Below, piece by piece: positions 1 through 12,372 of a DNA stretch of 64,000 bases. The position numbers and the translations under genes are program-made. The DNA lies in contig NC_133284.1 of the NCBI RefSeq assembly GCF_005239225.2, positions 7,221,770 to 7,285,769 on the forward strand, read 5' to 3'. Origin of the DNA: Populus alba. Taxonomy: Eukaryota > Streptophyta > Magnoliopsida > Malpighiales > Salicaceae. How positions within the stretch are numbered: position 1 is the stretch's first letter; each line of letters opens with the position of its first letter. The notes under the pieces are model-generated. The model did not search any database. It was not told the DNA's origin and was given only the letters and a program-made list of their open reading frames with translations.

Positions 1-1330
1 TTTATTTTTTCAAAACAAGAAGGAAATAAAAAGAAACATGACATTTGTATTTTTAATATTTTTATCTGTTAATACATCTACAGTGCATATCCTTTTAGCA
101 AAAATGCTGAGAACAATTACAAGCAAAGAATAGTATTGGGAGGTAATGTACTGTTATTGGGATGATAATGGTTTTTTAAAGTATTTTTTTGTTTAAAAAT
201 ATATAAAAATAATATTTTTAAAAATAATAATTATAAAACAATGTAAAAAAATTTGTTTTTTTTTAATAAATTTTTTATAAAACACTATCTGTACCACGTT
301 ACCAAAATACACTGAGAAATATGTAACAGACCGTGCTTCGAGTTGCGCGGCGGCCATTCCTTGTCAGCATGGTGCTACTCAACTGAGGGTAGCTTTATGT
401 GGCTTGCCTATAATTCGTTATATATAGGAACCCCGCCTCTAAAAAGACGCGATCAGGAACGCGTGAGGAAATTGCGGTCGATTTTTCCAATTTCCTTCCT
501 TGGACCGATCTAACGCGTGCGTGTCCGTAGGGTTATTGAAAGGTTCTCCAGTCATCAATGTATTTTGAAAATTTAAAAAAGCCTTCAGGCTTCCCAGCAG
601 TGTTTTGCAGTGTGATTAGAAAATGTTTTTCAAAAATTTTAAAATGTTTTTATTTTTTATTTTAAATTAATTTTTTATTATTATTTTGATATATTAATGT
701 TAAAATAATTTTTTAAAAATAAAAAAATATTATTTTAAAAATTCAGTTTTATTATACTCTAGATGCACTCAGATTGAATTCTTTTTATTTTTTTTTGTTA
801 TATTATTTTTTATTAATTTATTTATTATGGTTGTATTTTTTATTCTATCTAAATTATCAATTGAATCAATTACTGGAGTCTCGGTTCTCAAAATGTTTTT
901 TTCCTTAACATTCTTTTTACATAAAAAAGATTAACCGGCCATAGAGCACGTACCACTAGTCTAGTCAATTCTAAACTCTGTAAAACCAAATGAAAGACTT
1001 TAATTTTTCTTAAAAAAAGTTCTTAAAACATAAATTAAAAGAAACAAAAGAATCTCTGAAAAGGTAATCTTGTAATGGCCTATTTCCCAGAATTATACGG
1101 TATTAATTTTAGGATCGAACTATAATTTCCTTTAAGATCATAGAAGAGAATGAGAATTCTTAAAATTATAATATATTAAAAAACTCTAAAAGGCGTGGGG
1201 AAAGCACTCTAGCTTTCCCCAAGCCTCCTATGCATCAGTGAATGAAAGCTTTTTTTTTTTTTTTTTCTTTCACGCCTCACTTTACTCATTATTAATATAT
1301 TATTATTATAATATTATATTATATTATTTA
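1..1330. other. AT-rich intergenic DNA without a gene
   Basis: No open frame of coding character is visible. The stretch is mostly A/T homopolymer runs. Positions 300-560 are noticeably richer in G/C than the surroundings, but no frame is open for long and I recognise no product. A hairpin at 1192-1225 is listed separately. Confidence 0.6.
1192..1225. repeat. Near-perfect hairpin (14-bp arms, 6-bp loop)
   Basis: The arm GGCGTGGGGAAAGC at 1192-1205 pairs with GCTTTCCCCAAGCC at 1212-1225 with one mismatch, around the loop ACTCTA. It stands in otherwise A/T-rich DNA, next to a long T run at 1250-1266. It may be the residue of a small inverted-repeat element. No function can be inferred. Confidence 0.6.
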
Positions 1331-1359
1331 ACTGTCTTATTTTTTTTGTTTTTAATTTT

Positions 1360-3490
1360 TTTTGTTTTTTTAATTAATTTTTTTTGTTTGATTTAGTTTG
1401 TTGATGTTAAATTTTTTTCTATTTAATTATCAGACTTTCATAACATGTATCCTAGCTTGACGAGTTAACTTGGTTTGGTGGGTTAACCCAGTTAAATTTA
1501 GGTAAACCTGTTAATTTTTTTATTTATTTAGTTATCAAACTTTCATGATGCGAATTCAAGATTTGACGGGTTAATCCAGTTAATTCATATTTTTTTCTTT
1601 TTTTTCATTAGTTTTTTTTCTGTTGGTTTTTTTCTTTGTTTTTTTCTTTTTAATCAATCTATTTTATTATCACACTTATATGAAACTACCTTGCAGCCAG
1701 ACCTACATCCACTATTGAATCTGGTATTGCAGCCACCCCCACTTAAACTTGGGTCATCCAAGTTTAATGTTATTATTAATATTATAAATATTACTCTTAG
1801 GTCAGGTGTTGCAGCTAAACTCAAGATTCTTGGGTATAGCTTTGCAGAAAGATCTAACACTTTTAAATATTAATTTTTTTATACAAAAAAAATGACCCGC
1901 GGCACTGTAGCAGCTTTGGTTTTCTTTTTTCTTTTTTTTTCCTGTAGCAGTTTTTTTTCACTGTAGCTTTTTTTTTTTTTTTTTGCTTTTGTTTCTTTTT
2001 TTTTTTATCCAAAATTGACTTCTTTGTCTTTGTTTTTTTTTTTTAATTTTTTTTTCAAAATTATCTTTACTAATTTTTTTAAATATTGAGCTGGTTGAAA
2101 ATTTAACTATGTAGTTTTTTTCTTTAAAACATTGTGGATTGCTATAATATTATCATACATTGTTTTTTTTTTTATGATTTATTTATTCTTTTTTTTTCAA
2201 AATGGTCTTTGTAGACTTTATTTTTTTTTTATATTAAGTTGGTTGAGAATTTAGCTTAATAGTTTTTTTTTTAAATAATATGGATTGCTACAGTGTTTCC
2301 CCTACATAGTTTTTGTTTTTCTCCAGTGTTTCCCCATATATTTTTTTAAAAAATTATATTTATCGAATTTATTTTTTTAATATTGAGCTAAATGATAATC
2401 TAACTTAAGCTTTCCCCGCATGTTTTTTTTTAATTTTTTTTATTTGTTTTTCTTTTTTCCAAAATTATCAATTTTTACATATTTTTTTTTAGAATTATTT
2501 TTGTTGATTTTATTTTTTACTATTGAGCTGGTTGAAAATTTAGTTTTTTTGTTTATTTCTTTAAAACACTGTAGCTTTCCCCACGTGTTTTTTTTTTCCG
2601 CTTTTGTTTCCCTTTTTTTACATTTTTTTTTCATTTATTTTACCCAAAATTGACTTTTTTTAAAAAATAATAATCTTTGTCATTTTTTTTATATTGATCT
2701 GGTTGAAAACTTAGCTTTGTAGCTTTTTAAAAAATATATATATATATGGATTACTACAATATTAGCTGTTTTTTTCTTTTTAATTTTTTTTAATGAATTT
2801 TTTTTTTGTTTGATTTAGTTTGTTAATATTAATTTTTTTTTTAGTTATCAGATTTTCATGATACGGGTCTCGGGTTTGATGGGTTGACCTGATTTGACGA
2901 GTTATTTTTTTCATTTAGTTTAGTTTGTTAAAGTTAATTTTGTTTCTATTTAATTATCAGACTTTCATATCTTCACGACACGTATCCTGGGCTTGATGGG
3001 TTAACTTGGTTTGATGGATTAACCCAAATAATTCTGGGTAAACCCGTCATTTTTTTTATTTAGTTATCAAATTTTCATGACGCGAATCTCAGGTTTTACG
3101 GGATAACCTGGTTTGAAGGGTTAACCCAATTAATTCATTTTTTTCTTTTTCTTCATTAATTTTTTCCTTCATGTTGATTTTTTTTTCTTTGTTTTTTTTT
3201 TAATTAGTTTATTTAATTATCACACTTTTATGACACGACCTTATAGTCAGATCCACATCCAATATTCTTGAGTCCGGTGTTGCAGTTAGGCTCACTTAAA
3301 CTTAAGTCATGCAAGTTTAATTTTATTATTAATATTATAAATATTACTTTTAGGTCAGGCGTTGCAGCCGAACCCAAGATTCTTAGGTATGGCCTTGCAA
3401 AAAAAACCCAAGATTTTTAAATTTTTGTTTTTTTTAATATTTTTATATATAAAAAAATAACCCGCGGCATCGCGTGGGTCATGTGTGTAG
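1360..3490 (+). repeat. Two tandem ~0.6-kb repeat units around a T-rich spacer; possible Helitron-like end
   Basis: The unit at about 1380-1905 recurs at about 2800-3480. Shared landmarks in the same order are: ATTATCAGACTTTCAT, a GGGTTAACCCA-type phrase, CACACTT(A/T)TATGA, GTCAG(A/G)CCTACATCC-like text, TATTATTAATATTATAAATA, and TTAGGTCAGG(T/C)GTTGCAGC. The spacer at 1905-2790 repeats a shorter phrase several times (ATTGAGCTGGTTGAAAA, then a T run, then GGATTGCTACA). The second unit ends at 3463-3480 in ACCCGCG-GCAT-CGCGTGGGT, a GC hairpin of the kind found just inside plant Helitron 3' ends. A canonical CTRR terminus is not seen, so the Helitron assignment is tentative. Confidence 0.5.
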
Positions 3491-4065
3491 TTGCACAATA
3501 AATTGGGTGAAATAACCTCTCCACTTTGAAGCAAAGATAACTAGAGACCTCCGGTCCAATTAATCCATACACGGTGGCCAATTTATTAGTAATGGAGCTG
3601 GATTAATTTACAAGAGGCACATCACCTTTTAAGTGCGCAGGGTTTTTTTTCCCCGGAGAGAAAAAGGGCCGAAAGCCTAACAAAGAAAAGGAACCCCCCT
3701 TGCAGCCTTTAAAACCCCCCAAGTACTTCTATCGTAGAATGGATTTAATTGTAAATCCAAGTGAATCGATTTAATAATTGAATTACTATTTCTGGAACAA
3801 ATTTATTATTGTAAAATTCTATTAAAATTGTTTACTAGAAATTAAATAATTTTCTAAATTTACCCCTTTCACATCTCAACGTAAATAGATCTCTCCTTAA
3901 CTTGACGGATATGCCACAGCCACCCTATCAAAATCCAGGGTTTTAAGGAGAAAAATAGTTACAGTTGCACCGTAAGGCTTGAGAGCATCAGTTTTGTAAT
4001 TAAAATTCCTTACAGAGTGTAAACCAGATTGGTCCTTGACGAGAGACTCCACCAAAAAGTTAAGT

Positions 4066-4116
<51 letters not shown>

Positions 4117-5231
4117 AGATTTACATCAAGATTAATTCACAAGTCTATAAGAACATGAGCTAGACCCCCCCTACACTGGAGAGGTTTCTGCCCTCCAGTC
4201 GCTGCGTGGAAGATTTATACCCATCTTGGAAAAATAGCATAAGGGCCTGCCCTGTCCTTGATCATCTGCCAAAACATGTTTAACCACTTGGAAGCTACTT
4301 CAAGATGCAAACATCTGATTCCCAAATTCCATAGCCAATCCAGCTGCAAATCCTGCCATGAAATACCCCAAGGAAATATCCCTATACGGATCATTCATCT
4401 TGCTGGTTCCACCACTGTCAATTTTATTCCTCCATCAAATGGGGGAGACCGGTGCTCATGAGCGATATTAGTAGGCTTATAAGATGGCCTTAACCAGTGA
4501 GATTTACATACACTAAGTACAAGAGAGATTACCAATTTAAAAGGCAAATCAAAACCTCCAAGTACCAATTTATTTATTTACTTCTTGATACTTTTGCTGC
4601 TAAAATCTAAGAACACCCTTCATACATGATGATTAGGTCAATATAATAGGTCATGCAATTCTAAGAACACATTAGGTCACATCCTTGGGTATTTAAATTC
4701 GTGTAGCCTCTTAATTCTCCTGTCAGAACACCTCCTCTGTCCATTTACTTTGTAGCTCAGTACCTGGAATTTTTGTATTCAAAGATGATTAATTTCTATA
4801 AGCAATGGTTGTGCTTAGAATAAAGAACTCATAGTTAAATTAAAAGATGAGTTTCACGGAGATCAGTAGTTCGCAGAATCCTACAAATTCTTCTCTATAA
4901 AAAAAGATTTTTGGAGCCTCTTACAACAAGAAGAGTTAATGACTATATTATCATTAATGATATATTCTAGTCACTGAATTAAAAATATATTTTTTAGTAA
5001 TGTAAGAGTTAGAAAGTAAAGAAAAAGTGTTCTACATTAAACAGATAAATCATATAAATTCTACATCCGTGTGATTCGCTTCTTGAATAGAAAACTTAAC
5101 ACAGGAAATTAAACTCAAAAAATCAACAACAAAATACTAAAATACATTCGATAATTCATAAAAACTACAAAGAAAAGATTAAAAAAAAAAAGCAAAATAA
5201 AAGGAGTTACAAGGTCGAAATGTTACATTAA
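3491..5231. other. Intergenic DNA, no gene seen
   Basis: There is no supportable coding frame. The open frame at 4258-4461 has no recognisable domain and lacks plant-gene context. An AT dinucleotide microsatellite lies at 4068-4114. The part at 5000-5230 is the A-rich 3' flank of the minus-strand gene that ends at 5232. Confidence 0.5.
4068..4114. repeat. (TA)n microsatellite
   Basis: An uninterrupted TA dinucleotide run of about 47 bp. Confidence 0.95.
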
Positions 5232-6893
5232 TTAGGATGCTTGCTTTGGTTCGAGGTCATTATCCTTGTTTATCTTTGCACATAAGGCATCAATAATCAA
5301 CTGGAGATCATTCTTCTCTTTTTCTAGTTTCATGTTTTTTTCTCGAGGTTGAATGAGGTTTAAATAGTCATCGTTGTTAATCTTCTTAATCAGCAAATCC
5401 ATTTCTAATTTCAGCCGTTTATTTTCGCGCTGAGGATCCATATTATCTTCGATACTAGCCTGCAATCAAAACAAAGAAATGGAAACGCCCGTGAGATGAT
5501 TACCGAGTTCACTTCCTCGTGTAAGCTTGAGTGAGATTCAGCTATTAAAAATAGCAATGAAAACGCTAAGTTTCATCAAGCTCGAAACACACACAAACAA
5601 CCATTTCTTAATATATATGTTGTGGTGAGAAGAGAGGAGCTACCCTCTCCTATATATTGTAAACATAATGAGCCCATGAAATGGATGACACAGAAAATTG
5701 GATGTCAAACAAGATTCCAGCAGTTAATTACCATCACTTAGCTAGCTCAGATAATTTGATCTAGATTATTGCATGTATAATGTGGTGATCATCGGCAAAG
5801 TGAAAAACGCAGGAGGTAAGAAGAAACACTCACTACTTTCTTCGAAAGCACATCCACGACTACATTTTGCCCCTGAAGCTGGGCCTTCTGTTGGCGAAGT
5901 TTATTCTGTAGCAGTGTCATTTCGTCTTTCTGAGATTGCACCATCTCTTGCAGCTGAACTTCTTCCCTTTTGAAGTAGTCATTCTCTCTATTTAATTTCT
6001 TATTCTCTTCTGTGAGCACAAACAATTCTTGCTCAGTTTTCCTTTTATTTTCCTGCATGATATTTGATTAAAACATAAGAATTACAGAAAAAAGTCTAAA
6101 TAAAAAGATAAGAAGAGACACAATCAGTTAACTACCCTGCATCGTCGCCGATATGCCCTGTCGTACTCTCTTTTCTTTTCAAGATCCTTGGCAGTTTTAG
6201 GAGCTTTTCTTTTCGGCTTAGTATGGGCAGTAGGAGACTCTCCAGGTAGAGGTGATAGGCACTGCCCGATTGGAAATGGGTTCACTCCATAGCCGTCGGC
6301 GGTTTTATCGTGTGTAGATGTGTTTCTTCCAGCTGCGATTAAAGTTTAGAAGAATAAAACCCTTCAAAAAGACCCCCTTTTTATTTTATTTTTTATAACC
6401 TAGCAAAGGAATACATTAGGAACAATGGAGAAACCCATAGCGAGAGAGAATGAACATATAAGGGCACCTCAAAGCAAGAGCAGATAAAGAAAACATATAT
6501 AGGGAAAAGAACATAAAAAGCTAAGCATGAGAAGGTACAAAATCAAAAGGTTTCCCATAAAGATAAAAGCGCCATTGTAACAGAGATCGAGTAAGAGCAT
6601 CAGTAATCTTAGAAAGAACAAGAAACAGAACATACTCCACTGTGATCACACAAACAGATATTCAGATATGATCATGTTGTCTGACGCGAATACAGGTTGA
6701 CTCTAACTAGTTCCTGGAAAATAAAGAACAGGACGTAGGGAGAATTAATTACAGTTCACATGCATGCAGTACTCCTTTGGTTTTCTCCTAGTCGGCATAA
6801 TTAATACTTGGGAATCAACTTACTTCTATGAAGCTGAGGCATCATATCTAACAGTTCAGCCCTTCCTGTCCAATACAAATTGAGCTGATCCAT
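5232..6893 (-). CDS. bZIP-like basic/coiled-coil protein, family member A (4 exons, 237 aa)
   Basis: I assembled this minus-strand gene from exons 6893-6824, 6332-6136, 6052-5834 and 5459-5232, with lengths 70, 197, 219 and 228 nt. All introns are GT-AG and the phases are 1, 0, 0. The 237-aa product has an acidic/hydrophobic start (MDQLNLYWTGRAELLD), a proline-rich linker and an NLS-like PKRKAPK. A basic block ends in DRAYRRRCR (residues 81-89). Two coiled-coil exons follow, rich in E, K, Q, N and heptad leucines, and the protein ends near ALCAKINKD. From the last Arg of the basic motif there are nine residues to the first leucine, the spacing of bZIP proteins. The position of the bZIP-invariant Asn is Asp. 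A nuclear DNA-binding or dimerisation role is inference. A TATA box (TATAAATA, minus strand, 7018-7025) and the shared CG-rich element at 7067-7083 lie upstream. Exon sizes 2 and 3 equal those of member D. Confidence 0.72.
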
Positions 6894-7066
6894 TAGCTTC
6901 TACTTGTAGAAAATTGAAAGCAAGCAGAAATCAACTACAAAACATAGGATACAACCACGCAAACAAATAGGAGCTAGAGAAAATACTTCTCCGTCCCAGA
7001 GATCGAGAAGGTCCGTTTATTTATAAGGTCATGAAAGCATGACGAGACAATATTTCTGGTAAATTG

Positions 7067-7083
7067 TGCGAAAACGCGCGATA
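7067..7083 (+). promoter_or_regulatory. Shared CG-rich promoter element of gene A
   Basis: TGCGAAAA is followed immediately by CGCGCGATA. It lies about 175 bp upstream of the ATG at 6893 and about 42 bp upstream of a TATA box at 7018-7025. The same two blocks occur in the same orientation relative to the gene upstream of family members C and D, and less exactly upstream of B. It contains a CGCG core of the type bound by CAMTA factors; that link is inference. Confidence 0.45.
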
Positions 7084-7099
7084 TAGAAAGAAATCGGGC

Positions 7100-8766
7100 G
7101 CCCTACCCCCACTGCCTTTTGCGTTCTTTCTTTGTCGCTCGCCCTTAAACGGGGCTGTAGTAGTAGAAGTTAATTAAGGACAAGGATGTTCGACTATTAA
7201 CCAAATAAGGACAAGGATGTTGAGTTTAATAATAACAACAAATAAAAGAGAAGGCCAACAATGGCGCCACACGATATCATAGCTAGCTAGTACATAAGAT
7301 TGGGAAAAAACAAAATAAAAAAACCCACCCTTTTGGTGTCCGAATTTGACAATGGCCCACTTACTCAAAGGCGAGTCTTTTGGTCAAAAGGACTTGGACA
7401 CTTGGGCATAATTTTCCAAGTCAGTAGATAAAATAAAATAAAAATTCAATCCATGACCTTTCAAACTAGTACTCTTGCTGGCAGCTCGTCAGTACTCTCG
7501 ATCGAGTTTCTCTTTGCTTTTTCTTTTTTTAATCTGTAAAACGATTTACAATATCAAATTTTGAAAGAAATGCGCATTAAGAGACCAAAAATCATATTTG
7601 TAAGTAATTATTTTCTTATACTAAACAAATAAAGTTAGATAACCATGAAGCTCTGGCAAAAAGAAAACAAATGATATTGATATACAAAGGAGAGTAATTG
7701 TTTTTCTTAACCGAGCTTCTTGACAATAAAAAAAACCTTTCCACAAATAAATCAGTTAGTTTAAATTAAAAACACATCTCTCCCTTCAACTTGAAATAAC
7801 GCGAACCATATATCAAACTTTTACAGAGTCGCTTTCTTACCGCTGATGGTGCGTGCGTCGTTGGCACCGAGTAATATTCAATAATGGGTGCAGACATGAT
7901 GAACATCGTATGCGAGGCCCATGAGGACGTGATCGACAGGGGCGATGCGAAGCCTCATTGTTAAACAAGGTGGTCACAGCTCCAATACTTTTTTAAGAGC
8001 AGCAGCAGGATCATACTATTGGATCTCACTTTGCTCCATCCCTTGGTGTCATCATCACTAGTTTAATTAAGTTATCATTTCTTTAATTACGAGAGACGTG
8101 TCTTGATGTTGAAGGAAGAAAGCAAAACTCACATCATTACTTAAGATTCTAATGAAAAAAAGAAGATAAAATCATAGAAAGTTAAAACGAAAAAGACAAC
8201 ACATTGGTCCCCTCGATCGTCACTCGGATCTGACATTTTTCATTTTCCAAAAGCAAAACAAAATAAAATCCACTGATAGATCGATCAAACCTCCATGTCT
8301 GGTTTCCTAACATTTAACTCTTTTACCAGGATTCATATTTTGGTAACAGTCATAAACCATCATATATAAATTCATACTTTCCTAATTAATAGCATCTGTT
8401 CCATTAATTAGTTCTTGAAATTAAAAAAAAATATAAAAAAAAACATTTGTTCCATGAAACTGTCCAATTAATATACCACACCATATAAAAACCATGTACT
8501 ATTGAGCATTACAGAAACCTCAACTATCTTATATTTTAGGGAGTGTTTAGAAATATGATAATAATTACTTTTTAAAATATTTTTATTTAAAAAATCATTA
8601 AAATAATATTATTTAAAAAATCATTAAAATAATATTATTTTTTTTATTTTTTAAAAGTAATTTTTAACATCAACACATCAAAACAATTCTAAAATATAAA
8701 TAAAATAATTTTTTTTAAAAAACTATAAAACACTGTTTGGAACTTAATTTCTCGCTATCGTATTGG
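7100..8766. other. Intergenic DNA with no convincing gene
   Basis: Mostly A/T-rich. A GC-rich patch at 7835-7970 contains a 26-codon open frame (plus strand from the ATG near 7884) that resembles nothing I know and has no visible partner exons. The stretch 8545-8730 is a very A/T-rich phrase that also precedes the duplicated copy near 23.3 kb. Confidence 0.45.
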
Positions 8767-8774
8767 GTTATAGA

Positions 8775-9748
8775 TAGGGGTGAGCAAAAAAACCGATAAA
8801 CCGATTAAACCGAGAAAACCGGAGAAAAAAAAACCGAAAAAAACCGAACCGAAAAAAAAAAACCGAAAAAACCGATTAAAAAATCACAAAAAAAATTCCG
8901 GTTCGGTTTCGGTTTCGGTTTCGGTTTCTAAAGTCTGAAACCGATTGAACCGAACCGAACCGGTTCAACTAACCAGCACTTAAAAAAAAAAAACCAACTA
9001 TAAATAGAATATTTCCTAACCCTAAAGCAACATAAGCCGCCGCCCCCCCCCCCCCCCAACAATCTTCTCTGCATCTCATTCTCTCATTATCTCACTTTGC
9101 TCTCTGTGTTGATTTTTTCTCCCATCCCTCTACTCTTTAATCTTTATGGGACTTTTGTCTTGTTGTGGCTTCTTCATGGAAAGCACTAGTTCTTGGTAAA
9201 GCATATATTAATCAACAATGGATTTTTTGTGAGAGATGAGTGTTTGTTTGTTTTTGTTGGATCTTGATGGATGGAACCCCGATCTTCTCTCTCCTTTGTT
9301 GTTTCTTGTTCTTACTCTCTCTGGTTTTTGGGTTTTCCCTTTCTTTGATAATTATTGTTTTATTTTTTTTGCTCTGTGTTTGGTGGAATAAGAACACCAA
9401 CAATCTCGTCATTGTTAGACTGTTGGTGATGGGTTTCCTTAACATTAATGACGCATCGTGGGGTGAAGGAAATTGGAACAAAATGGGATTTGTGGCAGAC
9501 AACCTGATCTACAATGTGGATTTGGTTGTGTTGATGGATCTACAGAGGGAGGAATATTGCTAGTGTTGGTAGAGGACCATCGGTTTGAACCGGTTTGGAA
9601 GGGGAAAAAACCGAACCGGACCGAACCGAAATTAATCGGTTTGAACCGGTTTTTGGTTCGGTTCGGTTCAAAAAAAAATTAAAAAAAAATTCGGTTTGGT
9701 TGTTTATTTTGGTTCAAAACCGGACCGAACCGGAAATGCTCAGCCCTA
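8775..9748. mobile_element. Non-autonomous hAT element 1 (974 bp, 8-bp TSD)
   Basis: The termini are TAGGGGTGAGCA and TGCTCAGCCCTA, an imperfect 12-bp inverted repeat of hAT type. The 8-bp target duplication GTTATAGA lies at 8767-8774 and 9749-9756. Arrays of the CGGTTT/AAACCG motif occupy 8793-8965 and 9580-9735, as expected of subterminal transposase-binding repeats. The duplicated segment near 23.43 kb lacks the insertion, giving a near-empty site. The middle starts with a leader-like CCTAACCCTAAAGC and a C run (9015-9060). It has only a hydrophobic, apparently fortuitous open frame (9240-9563) and no transposase. Confidence 0.92.
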
Positions 9749-10144
9749 GTTATAGATAGATAAGGATTTTCTTTTTTGGACATAAAATAGTTGGTAAGGA
9801 AATTAAATTTTAAAACAAAATCAGAAAAAGGAAGGTAGAACTACATCTGCAGCTCAAATCAAACCAGTCTGGAAAAACAAATCTATGAATTCAAATAACG
9901 ATTCTTAACGACAAATTTTCGTCATCAGTCTCAAATTAAGGTAACTGTTCAATAAAGAGCTGTACCTTACAGGGTGTCGTTCAGATTTGCATATAATCTG
10001 ACAGAAAAGCATGCATGTTTTGTCTGTCCGAGCATCCTGTTTTCTTTTTCTAAAATCACCCACTCGTCCAAACCAAACGTTGTCTTTACTGTGCTGCATG
10101 TATCATGTCATTCTAAATAGCGATTTGCAAAGTCAATACTCTCA

Positions 10145-10433
10145 TCAATGCAGCTTCAAGCCATCTCTGATATATGAACTTGATTCGGCTCCCATAAAGC
10201 TGCTTGATGTAAACATCCTCAATATTTTGTACTCCTCTTTTCTTCCCCTTCCTAAAGATTATAAATAAACCAAGATAAGCATAGACGAAGGGAAAATTAA
10301 AATTCTAGCTAAAGACAGATTCAAAACATATTCACTTACCCATAATAATGTCAAGACCAGAACAGTTGTTAGCACCAGCAGAAATATTCATAGTTTCTGA
10401 TGAATAGCATCTGAACTGGACTGCTGAATGCAT
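10145..10433 (-). CDS. Candidate two-exon small protein (66 aa), copy 1
   Basis: Exon 1 is 10433-10340 (31 codons plus one base, starting MHSAVQFRCYSSET) with donor GTAAGT. Exon 2 is 10251-10145, with acceptor CTTTAG, closing after 66 residues. The same structure, with identical exon lengths and no stop, exists at 23,831-24,119. Between the copies exon 1 has a single synonymous change, while exon 2 has about four non-synonymous changes. Exon 1 may therefore be real and exon 2 spurious. Exon 1 ends in phase 1, like the first exons of family A-D, so it could be an orphan first exon of that family. I recognise no domain. Confidence 0.3.
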
Positions 10434-10786
10434 ATTGAGGGTTTGTTGGTGAGATGTGGTTGTGAGGAATCATGGGCGAGCTGATTTCTTTTTAAAATGA
10501 AGGCAGTATCAATCATTGACGAAGACTACACAAAGCGCTGCATTGTTTGACGAGGTCACTGCGGTACCATGTGAAACACAACCCTTTTAACCTGTTGTTG
10601 AGGACTTGGTTTTATTGGCCGATAAATTTGTATAGATCTTATCGGTTGATATTAGATAAATTTTAAAAAATCTTATATAAAAGAAATTATACATGGCCAA
10701 TAGGCTTCTGTTAAGAAAATATGGCAGACTTTTTTTCTATCTATAAGAAAAAGGACAAGCACCCTTTTTTCCCAACCACATTGGCA

Positions 10787-10977
10787 ATTTGTAGATATAT
10801 TATTGGAAATAATTTATTATTATTCGCTATTAAGGTTTGAATAAAAACATTTCAAGTGGTTAATACCAAAATATTTAATTTTATAGGAATAATAAGTCAC
10901 CACATATCCATGAAAGAAACCTTGATTATAATTGAGGACATTTCAATTTTGACTCCACGGTTTACGAGCCGTGAAAG
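10787..10977 (-). repeat. Inverted LTR fragment abutting the LTR at 10978
   Basis: Read on the minus strand, this stretch matches the interior of the adjacent LTR (about 11,430-11,620). Examples are the CACGGTTTACGAGCCGTGAAAG phrase and the TTGATTATAATTGAGGACATTTCAA-like text. With the LTR it forms an inverted repeat of about 190-bp arms around a spacer of about 0.45 kb. It ends exactly where the LTR terminus TGTCGCACC begins. Confidence 0.8.
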
Positions 10978-12097
10978 TGTCGCACCCTAAAAAAAAATCC
11001 AATTGCGGGTTCGACTGGTGATTTTTCATTTTGTTTTTGCTGATTTGGTTTTTGGAGTCGCCACCTAGTATTTTGATCATTAGAAACCCTAACTGGTCTT
11101 TCAGAGATTCTAAGGCAAGGGACTGGTTGCGTAAATGGAAGGTATTAACACCTCTAGTACGCCCTACGTAAGGTAAGCTGCTTGGTGTTTGGTTTGCTCT
11201 ATAATTGCTATGGTGTTGGTGTTTTCTAATCCCATCAATTTTCCTAGGTTTGATTCAAATAAAATTTATTTGGATAGAAATCCAAGGAGATTCCATGTGC
11301 TTTGAAAGCTCATTTTTCCCTTAGTATTTCAAGAGTTTGCGACTCGTAAATCGCAAGAAGGAGGGACAAAAAATTTAGAAATCTAAGGAAATTCAAAGCG
11401 CTTTAAAAGCCTCCTTTTGCCTTAGTATTTCATACTTTCACGGCTCGTAAACCGTGGAGTCAAAAATTTAAAATTTTGAAATGTCCTCAATTATAATCAA
11501 GGCTTCTTTCAAGGATGTGTGCGGATTTATTACTCCCAATAATATTTTGGATATTCGTCCTTTAAGGATTTCTTTATCCAAACATTAGCGGTGAATAATA
11601 GATGAATTCCCCCCAAAATAAAATTTTTATAGTTTTTGAAATATAGGTCAATACCCTTTGGAGTTATACAAACATGTTGTAAAATCCAGAAATGCAAGAA
11701 AATAATTTGTGTTTAAGAAATCTATGCGAAAACACATTTTCAAAACTTCCAATATTTGTTTTTATATAAAAAGAACATTCAAAACATGTTAGAGTATTGG
11801 CTGTATGCAACACGCAAGAAAACATTTTTTTTTTATGTAAACATTTTTTTTCTTGACGAAACCGGGTATTTTAATACTGAATTTGTATCTCCACAGTATA
11901 AAAATACAAACCAATATTAAGTCATTTAAAAAAATATGCTGGAAAAATCAACAATATTTTTAAGGAATTTTTTATAATTTTTCAAAAGCAAAAAAAAAAC
12001 ATTTTTATCTTTGAAAATCTTGGATGTCTTGATGAAAACCGGGTATTTTAAATACTGAATTTGTATCTCCACAGTATAAAAATACAAACCAATATAA

Positions 12098-12128
<31 letters not shown>

Positions 12129-12372
12129 TATAATATAATAATATAATATAATTTATAATATATTAATGTATTAAATGGGCTGGGCCGACCCAACTAAATG
12201 GGCCGGACTCAGCCCCAAAATTCGTTGGGCCGGACTCGGCCCAAAAGGTATTGGGCCGGTTTTGGCCCAAGAAAAATCCTACCTTGGTCTGGGCCGGACC
12301 CGACCCAAACCGCCGGGTTGAGCCAGAATCCTTCTGGCCCGTCCCACATATTTTTGGGCCAGAAACCATCTG
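10978..12372 (-). repeat. LTR (3' LTR of minus-strand Tat/Ogre-like element)
   Basis: About 1.39 kb nearly identical to 17,475-18,857, with a few differences per 100 bases by eye. The plus-strand left end is TGTCGCACCC, so the LTR ends in GGGTGCGACA when read in the element's direction. Both copies contain the same TA/CA microsatellite (12,090-12,130) followed by a GGGCCGG-rich block (12,178-12,365). Homology between the copies stops at 12,372. The text that follows to about 12.9 kb (ATTTAGTCC, AATTAAGTCCC phrases) resembles U3 sequence of related elements, so the true LTR may be longer and the other copy truncated. Confidence 0.85.

Larger units (their letters stand above)
8650..10786. repeat. 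Segmental duplication, copy 1 (partner near 23.32-24.48 kb)
   Basis: From ACTGTTTGGAAC to the CTATCTATAAGAAAAAGGAC phrase near 10740-10760 this segment matches 23,390-24,450 almost base for base, apart from the 974-bp hAT element inserted here only. The match stops abruptly at about 10,786, where an inverted LTR fragment begins. The copy carries a candidate two-exon small gene. Confidence 0.85.

Noticed and set aside
9240..9563. 107-codon hydrophobic frame in hAT element 1
   Set aside because: T-rich composition explains the hydrophobicity. No domain is seen, and elements 2 and 3 have no equivalent frame.
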